From Actimicrobium sp035984655 (GTDB lineage: Bacteria; Pseudomonadota; Gammaproteobacteria; Burkholderiales; Burkholderiaceae_D), in assembly GCF_035984655.1 (NCBI RefSeq), contig NZ_JAXCHT010000006.1, positions 1 to 64,000 on the forward strand: a stretch of 64,000 nucleotides of DNA, in the 5' to 3' direction. Under the pieces are notes generated by a model. The model saw only the letters and a list, made by a program, of their open reading frames with translations. It searched no databases and was not told where the DNA came from. Shown piece by piece: positions 26,607 to 33,954 of this stretch (its first letter is position 1; each line of letters begins with the position of its first letter). Made by a program: the position numbers and the translations under genes.

Positions 26607-27479
26607 ATGAGCTGGCTTGAGAAACTGCTACCCCCGCGCATTCAGCGCTCCGAAACCGCCCAGCGCAAGTCGGTGCCGGAAGGCTTGTGGGTCAAATGCC
26701 CGTCGTGCGAAGCCGTGCTGTATCGCACTGACCTGGAATCGAACATTCACGTTTGTCCGAAATGCAACCATCACATGCGCATTCGCGCCCGTGAACGACT
26801 CGACAACCTGCTCGACGCCGGCGGCCGCTATGAAATCGGCCAGGAAACCCTGCCGGTCGATACGCTCAAGTTCAAGGACAGCAAAAAGTACCCGGATCGT
26901 CTGAAAGCCGCGATGGAAGCCACCGGCGAGACCGATGCGCTGATCGTCATGGGTGGCGCGATCATGTCGCTGCCGGTGGTGGTGGCCTGTTTTGAATTCG
27001 AATTCATGGGTGGCTCGATGGGCTCGGTGGTCGGCGAGCGCTTTGTGCGCGGCGCGCAGAACGCGCTGGAACAAAAAGTGCCGTTCATCTGCATTACCGC
27101 AACCGGCGGTGCACGAATGCAGGAAGGCTTGTTGTCATTGATGCAAATGGCAAAGACCACGGCGATGCTGACCAAGCTGTCCGAAAAAAAGCTGCCGTTC
27201 ATTTCGGTGCTGACCGATCCGACCATGGGCGGTGTGTCGGCCTCGTTCGCGTTCATGGGCGATGTCGTGATTGCCGAGCCGAAGGCCCTGATCGGCTTCG
27301 CCGGCCCGCGCGTGATTGAGAACACGGTGCGCGAGAAACTGCCGGAAGGCTTCCAGCGTGCCGAATTCCTGGTGCAAAAGGGCGCCGTCGACATGATTGT
27401 CGACCGCCGCAAGATGCGCGAAGAAATTGCCCGCCTGCTGGCCCTGCTGCAAAACCAGGCGGCTGACGTGCTGGCCTGA
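26607..27479 (+). CDS. accD: Acetyl-CoA carboxylase, carboxyltransferase beta subunit
   Basis: 290 residues from ATG 26607 (MSWLEKLLPPRIQRS, the family's normal start; the open frame further upstream lies inside trpA). It transfers the carboxyl group from biotin to acetyl-CoA, with AccA as partner, to make malonyl-CoA for fatty acids. A four-Cys zinc ribbon is seen: CPSCEAVLYRTDLE and HVCPKCNHHMRI. The crotonase-like core follows (GGSMGSVVGERFVRG, TATGGARMQEGLLSLMQMAK). A clear terminator stands after it. Confidence 0.97.
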   Translation: MSWLEKLLPPRIQRSETAQRKSVPEGLWVKCPSCEAVLYRTDLESNIHVCPKCNHHMRIRARERLDNLLDAGGRYEIGQETLPVDTLKFKDSKKYPDRLKAAMEATGETDALIVMGGAIMSLPVVVACFEFEFMGGSMGSVVGERFVRGAQNALEQKVPFICITATGGARMQEGLLSLMQMAKTTAMLTKLSEKKLPFISVLTDPTMGGVSASFAFMGDVVIAEPKALIGFAGPRVIENTVREKLPEGFQRAEFLVQKGAVDMIVDRRKMREEIARLLALLQNQAADVLA

Positions 27480-27497
27480 TCACCGCGCGCCACCAAG

Positions 27498-27530
27498 AAG
27501 CCCGAGCCTTCCGGTTCGGGCTTTTTATTT
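27498..27530 (+). terminator. Rho-independent terminator after accD
   Basis: GCCCGAGCC-TTCC-GGTTCGGGC forms a 9-bp stem (27500-27521) with a stable TTCC tetraloop and a TTTTTATTTT tail. It lies 20 bases after accD and before folC. Confidence 0.9.
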
Positions 27531-27555
27531 TCCAGTTGAGCACCATATTGGTTCC

Positions 27556-28857
27556 ATGCACACCTTACCGACTACCCTGACCGATTGGCTGTCCCGACTC
27601 GAAACCAGTCATCCGATCACCATCGACATGGGACTCGAACGCGTCGCCGCCGTGGCCGCCAGCATGGGCATCCGGTTTGATTGCCCGGTCATTATCGTGG
27701 GTGGCACGAATGGCAAGGGCTCGACCTGCGCGATGCTCGAAGCAATACTGCTGCAGGCCGGCTATCGGGTCGGGCTGTCGACCTCGCCGCATCTGATCGA
27801 TTTCAATGAGCGCGCCCGTATCGACGGTGTGTCGGCCAGCGACGCCGCGCTGGTCGACTATTTCAACAAGGTCGAGGTCGCCCGTGGAGCCACGTCGCTG
27901 AGCTATTTCGAATTCACCACGCTGGCGATCCTGCAGTTGTTCATGGATGCGCACCTCGATGCCGTGATTCTGGAAGTCGGACTGGGCGGACGGCTCGATG
28001 CGATGAATATCATCGATGCGGATGTCGCCATCGTCACCAGCGTCGATATCGATCACACGGCGTATCTTGGTCATACACGTGAAGCCATCGGATTCGAAAA
28101 GGCCGGAATTTTTCGGGCCGGTAAAGCGGCCATTTGCAGCGACCCGGTGCCACCGCAGTCGCTGCTGGACCACGCCGCCGCCATTGGCGCCGATCTGTGG
28201 CTGATCGGGCGCGATTTCAATTACATGGGCGACAAGCTGCAATGGAATTACGGTGGCCGCGAACAGCGCCGCAATTCACTCGGCTATCCGAGCCTGCGTG
28301 GTGCTAACCAGTTACTTAACGCTTCGGCGGCGCTGGCCGCGCTGGAAGTGCTGCGCCATCGTCTGCCGGTTGGCGCGCAAGAGGTCCGGACCGGACTCGT
28401 GCTGGTCGATCTGCCCGGGCGTTTCCAGGTGCTGCCAGGGCGTCCTGCGGTGATTCTGGATGTCGCGCACAATCCGCACGCCGCCGCCACACTGTCGCAA
28501 AATCTCGGCAACATGGGCTTTCATCCCTACACTTATGCCGTGTTTGGTGCGATGCAGGACAAGGATATCGATGGCGTGATCGCGCAGCTCAAAGGCCAGA
28601 TCGATCACTGGTGTCTGACCGACTTGCCGTTGCCGCGCGCCGCCACCGCGGCGGCGATCCGCGAGAAATTGCTTGCGGCCGGGGTGGTTGCCAGCACGTC
28701 GAAGGACACCGAATCATCAATCGAAACCTTCGCTGCGCCGGCCGATGCTTTCGCAAACGCAATCTCCCGGGCGGGGGAGAATGATAGAATTGCGGTTTTC
28801 GGATCGTTCCTCACCGTCGCCGGCGTCATGGCGTTCCGCACTGCTGCAAACCACTGA
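27556..28857 (+). CDS. folC: Dihydrofolate synthase / folylpolyglutamate synthase
   Basis: 433 residues from ATG 27556. An ATP-dependent ligase adding glutamate to dihydropteroate and to folates. The P-loop is IIVGGTNGKGSTCAML, followed by STSPHLIDFNERARIDG and the Mur-ligase-type DVDIDHTAYLGHTREAIGFEKAGI. The C-terminal domain contains ILDVAHNPHAA. The open frame upstream of 27556 lies inside accD and its terminator, so it is not used. It lies 19 bases before the SPOR-domain gene, with which it is probably co-transcribed. Confidence 0.95.
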   Translation: MHTLPTTLTDWLSRLETSHPITIDMGLERVAAVAASMGIRFDCPVIIVGGTNGKGSTCAMLEAILLQAGYRVGLSTSPHLIDFNERARIDGVSASDAALVDYFNKVEVARGATSLSYFEFTTLAILQLFMDAHLDAVILEVGLGGRLDAMNIIDADVAIVTSVDIDHTAYLGHTREAIGFEKAGIFRAGKAAICSDPVPPQSLLDHAAAIGADLWLIGRDFNYMGDKLQWNYGGREQRRNSLGYPSLRGANQLLNASAALAALEVLRHRLPVGAQEVRTGLVLVDLPGRFQVLPGRPAVILDVAHNPHAAATLSQNLGNMGFHPYTYAVFGAMQDKDIDGVIAQLKGQIDHWCLTDLPLPRAATAAAIREKLLAAGVVASTSKDTESSIETFAAPADAFANAISRAGENDRIAVFGSFLTVAGVMAFRTAANH

Positions 28858-28876
28858 AGAATACATAGTTAACCGC

Positions 28877-29755
28877 ATGGGCTTGTCATCGCTTTTCCGC
28901 AAGAAACCGCAAGAAACCGCCGCCACTGAGGGTGAGTTCTATTCCCGGGCCGAAGAAGAATCCAACGCCGTGCGTGGCCGGGGCAAACGCAAGCCGGAGA
29001 AACAGGCGGCCGAACCGGTCGATCCGGTCTTGCCGGAAAAAAAGCGCGCGCGCCGACGCCTGGTCGGGGCTGTCGCTCTGGTGCTGGCTGCCGTGATCGG
29101 TTTGCCGATGATTTTCGATTCGGAGCCGAAGCCGCTGGCGGACGATCTGGTGGTGCAGATTCCCTCCAAGGAACAGCCGCCGCAGCCAGTGCGCCCGGCG
29201 CCGCCGCCACGCATCGCGCCTTCGAATGTGCCACAGAGCGCCACGCTGGATCAGGCCGAGGAAGTGGTCGACCCGAATGCTGTTGTGCCTAAAAAGACAA
29301 CACCCGTCTTGCCGGGACCGGCCGTTGCCGAGAACAAACCGAAGGCGACTGCCGTTGAACCGGTAAAACCTGTGGCAAAGCCTGTTGCCAAACCTGAACC
29401 AAAGCCCGAACCAAAACCGGAACCCAAGCCGGCGGTAGACAAGTTATCCGATAACGCGCGTGCCCAGGCGATTCTGGATGGTGGCGCGACACCGGCCCCG
29501 GCCAGCAAGAAGCCGGACGCCAAGCCCGGCAAAGTCATCGTGCAGGTGGCGGCGTTGGCGTCGAAAGAGAAGGTCGCCGAGTTGCAGGATAAATTGAAGG
29601 CGGCCGGGATTGCCTCGTACACGCAGACCGTTGCCACTGACGGCGGTGCAAGGATTCGGGTGCGCATCGGGCCGTTTGGCAGCAGGGAAGATGCAGAAAA
29701 GACCCGCGCCAAGCTGACGGCGCTGGGCTTGAACGGCACCCTGGTGCCAACCTGA
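28877..29755 (+). CDS. SPOR-domain membrane protein (DedD-like)
   Basis: 292 residues from ATG 28877. A short cytoplasmic basic part is followed by one membrane helix near 57-76 (VGAVALVLAAVIGLPMIF). A periplasmic Pro/Lys-rich linker contains repeated PEPK units. A C-terminal SPOR domain (KVIVQVAALASKEKVAELQD ... RIRVRIGPFGSREDAEKTR) should bind denuded septal peptidoglycan. E. coli DedD, in the same folC-dedD-cvpA-purF context, helps cell constriction. Codons 9-15 contain an exact 10-base tandem repeat, a possible slippage site. Confidence 0.9.
   Translation: MGLSSLFRKKPQETAATEGEFYSRAEEESNAVRGRGKRKPEKQAAEPVDPVLPEKKRARRRLVGAVALVLAAVIGLPMIFDSEPKPLADDLVVQIPSKEQPPQPVRPAPPPRIAPSNVPQSATLDQAEEVVDPNAVVPKKTTPVLPGPAVAENKPKATAVEPVKPVAKPVAKPEPKPEPKPEPKPAVDKLSDNARAQAILDGGATPAPASKKPDAKPGKVIVQVAALASKEKVAELQDKLKAAGIASYTQTVATDGGARIRVRIGPFGSREDAEKTRAKLTALGLNGTLVPT
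28901..28920 (+). repeat. Exact tandem duplication of a 10-base unit in the SPOR gene
   Basis: AAGAAACCGC occurs twice in direct succession near the 5' end of the SPOR-domain gene. Ten is not a multiple of three, so gain or loss of one copy would shift the frame after about ten codons. Confidence 0.8.
29366..29432 (+). repeat. Lys-Pro rich repeat tract in the SPOR gene linker
   Basis: Imperfect repeats of AARCCNGAACC/AARCCTGT encode KPVAKPVAKPEPKPEPKPEP-type sequence. This is a typical extended periplasmic spacer between the membrane helix and the SPOR domain, and its length could vary between strains. Confidence 0.75.
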
Positions 29756-29769
29756 TCCGGACACTTTTT

Positions 29770-30258
29770 GTGACGTTGTTCGATTATCTGGTGTTGTTGA
29801 TATTGATTTGCTCGATCATCATCAGCATGATGCGTGGTCTGGTCAACGAGATACTGTCGCTGTTGGGCTGGATCGTTGCGCTGGTGGTTGCCAACCTGTA
29901 CGGCGAACCCCTGTCGCAGTGGTTGCCCGACTTGATTCCAGGCAGCGTGACGCGCCTGATCGTGGCCTTCATCGCGCTGTTCATTGGCGTCCGGTTGCTC
30001 ATGGCATTGGTCATGAAAGCAGTCGATAGCGTGATCAAGGCCGGCGGGTTGACCGTCGCCGATCGCGGTCTGGGTGGATTGTTCGGATTGGCGCGTGGGC
30101 TGGTGATCATTCTTGCCGTGGTACTGGTCTGTGGCATGACCTCGATTCCCCAACAACCATTCTGGACCAACGCGGTGCTCAGTCCGTTGGCAGAAACCGC
30201 CGCGCGGTCGGCCAAGCCTTTCCTGCCGGGCGACTTTGCGCGGCACGTGCAGTTTTGA
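29770..30258 (+). CDS. cvpA: CvpA family membrane protein
   Basis: 162 residues, starting at GTG 29770 with VTLFDYLVLLILICSIIIS. Four membrane helices are evident, with the family motif MRGLVNEILSLLGWIVALVVA. In E. coli CvpA was found through colicin V export and is needed for envelope integrity; its biochemical role is unsettled. It lies 14 bases after the SPOR gene and 23 bases before purF, as in E. coli, so co-expression with purF is expected. Confidence 0.93.
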   Translation: MTLFDYLVLLILICSIIISMMRGLVNEILSLLGWIVALVVANLYGEPLSQWLPDLIPGSVTRLIVAFIALFIGVRLLMALVMKAVDSVIKAGGLTVADRGLGGLFGLARGLVIILAVVLVCGMTSIPQQPFWTNAVLSPLAETAARSAKPFLPGDFARHVQF

Positions 30259-30281
30259 ATTGATTCAGTCAGGAGTCCAAC

Positions 30282-31799
30282 ATGTGTGGCATCGTCGGCG
30301 TAGTCTCCCATCAACCTGTCAACCAACTGATTTACGATGCGCTGCTGTTGCTGCAGCATCGTGGTCAGGATGCGGCGGGCATCGCAACCAGTCACGCGAA
30401 CAAGTTCTTCATGCACAAGGCCAATGGCCTGGTGCGCGATGTGTTCCGCACCCGTAACATGCGCTCGCTGCAGGGCAATGTCGGCATCGGCCAATGCCGC
30501 TACCCGACTGCCGGTACCGCCAGCGCAGAAGAAGCGCAACCGTTCTATGTCAATGCGCCGTTCGGGATCACGCTGATCCACAACGGCAACCTGACCAACT
30601 GGGAACAGCTCAAGATCGAGATGTTCAAGAACGATCGCAGGCATATCAACACCTCGTCCGATTCCGAAGTCCTGCTCAATGTGCTGGCCCATGAAATCCA
30701 GCAGGCGACCACCGGCTATTCGCTCGATCCGTCGACGCTGTTCAAGGCTGTCAGCGTCTTGCACAAGCGCGTGCGCGGTTCGTATGCGGTGGTCGCGCAG
30801 ATTGCCGGCTATGGCCTGCTGGCGTTTCGCGATCCGTTTGGTATCCGGCCGCTGTGCATCGGTTTCAATGAAACCGAACAGGGCACCGAATACGTCGTTG
30901 CCAGCGAATCGGTGGCGCTCGAGGGCCTTGGCTTTCGCTTCCTGCGCGACGTGATTCCCGGCGAAGCCATCTTCATCGACAACGATGGCCAGTTATACAA
31001 CAAGCAGTGCGCCGAAAATCCGACGCTCAATCCCTGTGCCTTTGAATTCGTCTACCTGGCACGGCCTGATTCGGTGCTCGATGGCGCCTCGGTGTATGCC
31101 ACCCGCCTGAAAATGGGCGAATACCTGGCCGAAAAGATCAAGCGCGAATTTGCCGCCGGCGACATCGATGTCGTCATGCCGATTCCCGATACATCGCGCC
31201 CGGCGGCGATGGAACTGGCGATGAAACTCAATCTCGACTATCGCGAAGGCTTCATCAAGAACCGTTACATCGGCCGCACCTTCCTGATGCCGGGACAAGC
31301 CATACGCAGCAAATCGGTACGCCAGAAGCTCAACGCCATCGGTTCCGAATTCAAGGGCAAGAGCGTGCTGCTGGTGGACGATTCGATCGTGCGTGGCACC
31401 ACCAGTCGCGAGATCGTTCAGATGGCACGGGATGCCGGCGCCAAGCGCGTGATCTTTGCCTCGGCCGCGCCTCCGGTGAAGTTTCCGAACGTCTACGGCA
31501 TCGACATGCCGACCCGCGCCGAGCTGATCGCATACGGCCGCAGCAACGAGGAAATCTGTCGCGAGATTACTGCCGACGCCTTGGTGTATCAGGATATCGA
31601 TGCACTCAAGCGCGCCATTTCGGACGTCAATCCAGCCTTGCGCAGTCTCGAAGCGTCCTGCTTTAACGGTGACTACATCACCGGCGATATCACGCGCGAG
31701 TACCTTGATCATATTGAAGCGACCCGCAACAATGCCTCCACCGGCAACGACGATCCGGAGCGCTCGCAATTGAACCTGAATCTGGCGCAGGTCGACTGA
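30282..31799 (+). CDS. purF: Amidophosphoribosyltransferase
   Basis: 505 residues, first committed step of purine synthesis: PRPP plus glutamine to phosphoribosylamine. The N-terminal Cys2 nucleophile is in MCGIVGVVSHQ, with LLQHRGQDAAGIAT and the glutaminase loop VGIGQCRYPTAG. The PRPP-binding loop is VLLVDDSIVRGTTSREI. No propeptide is present, as in Gram-negatives. It ends six bases before an SDR-like gene, which is probably co-transcribed. Confidence 0.97.
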   Translation: MCGIVGVVSHQPVNQLIYDALLLLQHRGQDAAGIATSHANKFFMHKANGLVRDVFRTRNMRSLQGNVGIGQCRYPTAGTASAEEAQPFYVNAPFGITLIHNGNLTNWEQLKIEMFKNDRRHINTSSDSEVLLNVLAHEIQQATTGYSLDPSTLFKAVSVLHKRVRGSYAVVAQIAGYGLLAFRDPFGIRPLCIGFNETEQGTEYVVASESVALEGLGFRFLRDVIPGEAIFIDNDGQLYNKQCAENPTLNPCAFEFVYLARPDSVLDGASVYATRLKMGEYLAEKIKREFAAGDIDVVMPIPDTSRPAAMELAMKLNLDYREGFIKNRYIGRTFLMPGQAIRSKSVRQKLNAIGSEFKGKSVLLVDDSIVRGTTSREIVQMARDAGAKRVIFASAAPPVKFPNVYGIDMPTRAELIAYGRSNEEICREITADALVYQDIDALKRAISDVNPALRSLEASCFNGDYITGDITREYLDHIEATRNNASTGNDDPERSQLNLNLAQVD

Positions 31800-31804
31800 G
31801 CGCC

Positions 31805-32452
31805 ATGATTGCCTGCGTGGTGGGTGCAACCGGTCTGGTCGGGCGCGAACTGGTGGCCCAGCTGACGGCGGACCCGGCCTGGTCGGCAGTACATCTGATG
31901 GTGCGCCGCAATGACGCGCAATTTGCCGTACTGCGCTCGGCCAAAGTGCGGCAGCACGTCATCGATTTCGAGCATCTGGCCGATGCCGCCTGGCCAGACT
32001 GCGATGCACTGTTCTGCTGTCTCGGCACCACCATCCGCACCGCCGGCTCCCAGCAAGCCTTCCGACGGGTTGATTTCGACTATGTCGTGGACAGTGCACG
32101 GCGCGCGCGCGTGGCAGGGGCGACCCAGCTGGCCGTGGTGTCGGCGATGGCGGCCAATCCCGCATCGCGCGTGTTCTATAACCGGATCAAGGGCGAAATG
32201 GAAGGCGCGGTGGCATCGCTCGGCTTTCATGGCGTGACGATCGTGCGGCCCTCGATGCTGGACGGCGCGCGCCACGAATCGCGGCCGGCCGAGCGTATTG
32301 CGCTGCTGCTGATGACGGTCGTGAACTTCCTTTTGCCAAAAAAATATCGCTCGGTGCAGGTCGACAAAGTGGCGCGCGCCATGCGTACTGCCGTCGGCCT
32401 CCAGCGGCAAAGCGTCCACGTGATCGAATCTGACCAACTGCAATTGGCCTGA
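31805..32452 (+). CDS. NAD(P)-binding Rossmann protein (HTATIP2/TIP30-like SDR)
   Basis: 215 residues. The N-terminal glycine motif is VVGATGLVGREL, followed by DALFCCLGTTIRTAGSQQAF and FRRVDFDYVVDSA, typical of atypical short-chain dehydrogenases of the HTATIP2 type. It has VVSAMAANPASRVFYNRIKG where classical members keep the Tyr-x3-Lys pair (YNRIKG fits this). The substrate is not known for this family. It lies between purF (5-base gap) and the sulfhydrylase-like gene (14-base gap). Confidence 0.82.
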   Translation: MIACVVGATGLVGRELVAQLTADPAWSAVHLMVRRNDAQFAVLRSAKVRQHVIDFEHLADAAWPDCDALFCCLGTTIRTAGSQQAFRRVDFDYVVDSARRARVAGATQLAVVSAMAANPASRVFYNRIKGEMEGAVASLGFHGVTIVRPSMLDGARHESRPAERIALLLMTVVNFLLPKKYRSVQVDKVARAMRTAVGLQRQSVHVIESDQLQLA

Positions 32453-32466
32453 GTATCGGACTGACC

Positions 32467-33711
32467 ATGACTGACCCAAAAAAATACGGTTTCACTACCA
32501 CCATCCTGCACAGCGACCGCCAGAAGCCGATCGAGCATGGCGCCCTGCACAAGCCGATTCATACCTCGGTGGCGTTCGGTTACCGCGACGCGCGCGAGCT
32601 GGCCGCGGTGTTCCAGGGCAAGCAACCCGGCTATCGCTATGGCCGGCAGGGCAATCCCACCGTCAGCGCGCTCGAAGACAAGCTCACGAAAATGGAAGAC
32701 GGTCTGGGCACACTGTGTTTCAGCACCGGCATGGCGGCGATTGCCGCCGTGATGCAGGGATTGCTGCGCGCGGGCGACCATGTGGTGTCGTCCGCTTTTT
32801 TGTTTGGCAATACCAACAGCCTTTGGCAAACCGTGGCTGGACAGGGCGTTGACGTCAGTTTCGTTGACGCCACCGATGTCAATGCGGTTGAAGCCGCGCT
32901 GACGCCGGCCACGCGCGTCGTCTTCGTCGAAACCATCGCCAACCCGCGCACCCAGATCGCCGACCTGAAGCGGATTGGCGAACTCTGCGCCCGACACGGC
33001 TTGCTGTATATCGTCGATAACACGATGACCTCGCCGTATCTGTTTCGGCCGAAATCGGTTGGCGCCGGGTTGGTGGTCAATGCCCTGACCAAGTCTATCG
33101 GTGGCCACGGCAATGCGCTCGGCGGCAGCCTGACCGACACCGGTCTGTTCGACTGGGGCGCGTACCCGAATATTTTCGATAATTACAAGCGCGCCGCGAT
33201 CAATCAGTGGGGACTGGCGCAATTGCGCGCCAAGGCCCTGCGCGATTTTGGCGGGTCGCTTGGTCCGGAAGCGGCACATCATCTGGCAGTCGGCGCCGAG
33301 ACGATGGCGCTGCGACTGGAGCGGGAGTGCAGCAACGCACTGGCGGTCGCGCGCATGCTGGAAGCCGATGAGCGCGTGGCAGCGGTGCATTATCCCGGCT
33401 TGCCATCGCATCCGCAGCATGCGCTGGCGACCGATCTGTTCCGCGCCTACGGCAGTCTGTTCAGCTTCGAATTGCGCGCCGATGTCGACTGCTTCGATTA
33501 TCTGAATCGGCTCAAACTGGCGATCCCTGCCAGCAATCTGGGCGATACCCGCACGCTTGTCATTCCGGTCGCCCACACCATCTTTTACGAAATGGGCGCA
33601 CAGCGGCGGGCCTCCATGGGCATCGCCGAATCCCTGATTCGCGTCTCGATCGGTATCGAGGATACGGCCGATCTGGTCGAGGATTTCCGACAGGCGCTCG
33701 CGCCCCGATAA
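32467..33711 (+). CDS. PLP-dependent Cys/Met metabolism enzyme (cystathionine gamma-synthase / O-acylhomoserine sulfhydrylase family)
   Basis: 414 residues. The fold is clear from YRYGRQGNPTVSALEDKLTKM, GTLCFSTGMAAIAAVMQGLL, YIVDNTMTSPYLFRP and the cofactor Lys about 209 in ALTKSIGGHGNALGG. It should form or use cystathionine or homocysteine from an activated homoserine. In many Betaproteobacteria the gene after purF is metZ (O-succinylhomoserine sulfhydrylase). Several residues here differ from textbook MetZ (for example LTKSIGGHG), so the exact reaction is left open. Confidence 0.85.
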   Translation: MTDPKKYGFTTTILHSDRQKPIEHGALHKPIHTSVAFGYRDARELAAVFQGKQPGYRYGRQGNPTVSALEDKLTKMEDGLGTLCFSTGMAAIAAVMQGLLRAGDHVVSSAFLFGNTNSLWQTVAGQGVDVSFVDATDVNAVEAALTPATRVVFVETIANPRTQIADLKRIGELCARHGLLYIVDNTMTSPYLFRPKSVGAGLVVNALTKSIGGHGNALGGSLTDTGLFDWGAYPNIFDNYKRAAINQWGLAQLRAKALRDFGGSLGPEAAHHLAVGAETMALRLERECSNALAVARMLEADERVAAVHYPGLPSHPQHALATDLFRAYGSLFSFELRADVDCFDYLNRLKLAIPASNLGDTRTLVIPVAHTIFYEMGAQRRASMGIAESLIRVSIGIEDTADLVEDFRQALAPR

Positions 33712-33845
33712 CGTCAGTTCAATTGTTTCAGCCAGAACCGCCCGGGCGCCCCCCGCGTTGCCGGTTCGGCCGACTGACGTCCAACGCTGTCGCTGTGCAT
33801 CGTGTCGCCACGGTCGCTGCGCTTTCGCAATAAATCCTCCAATAG

Positions 33846-33875
33846 TTGACAAAATTGCTACGGTTCAGGTAGGCT
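33846..33875 (+). promoter_or_regulatory. Candidate sigma-70 promoter for the secreted esterase gene
   Basis: A perfect TTGACA (33846-33851) is followed after 18 bases by TAGGCT (33870-33875), about 80 bases before the start at 33955. The consensus -35 can compensate for the weak -10. Confidence 0.55.
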
Positions 33876-33954
33876 GATCCGGCCACGGCCTTGCCTGACA
33901 AGCCTGCATGGCGGCAGGAGCCGGGGTATAAAAAAATCTTAACTGGAGACTTTC

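Noticed and set aside
29366..29432. Repeat tract in the SPOR gene as a CRISPR or mobile repeat
   Set aside because: The repeats are imperfect codon repeats encoding a Lys-Pro linker, with no spacers and within an intact gene.
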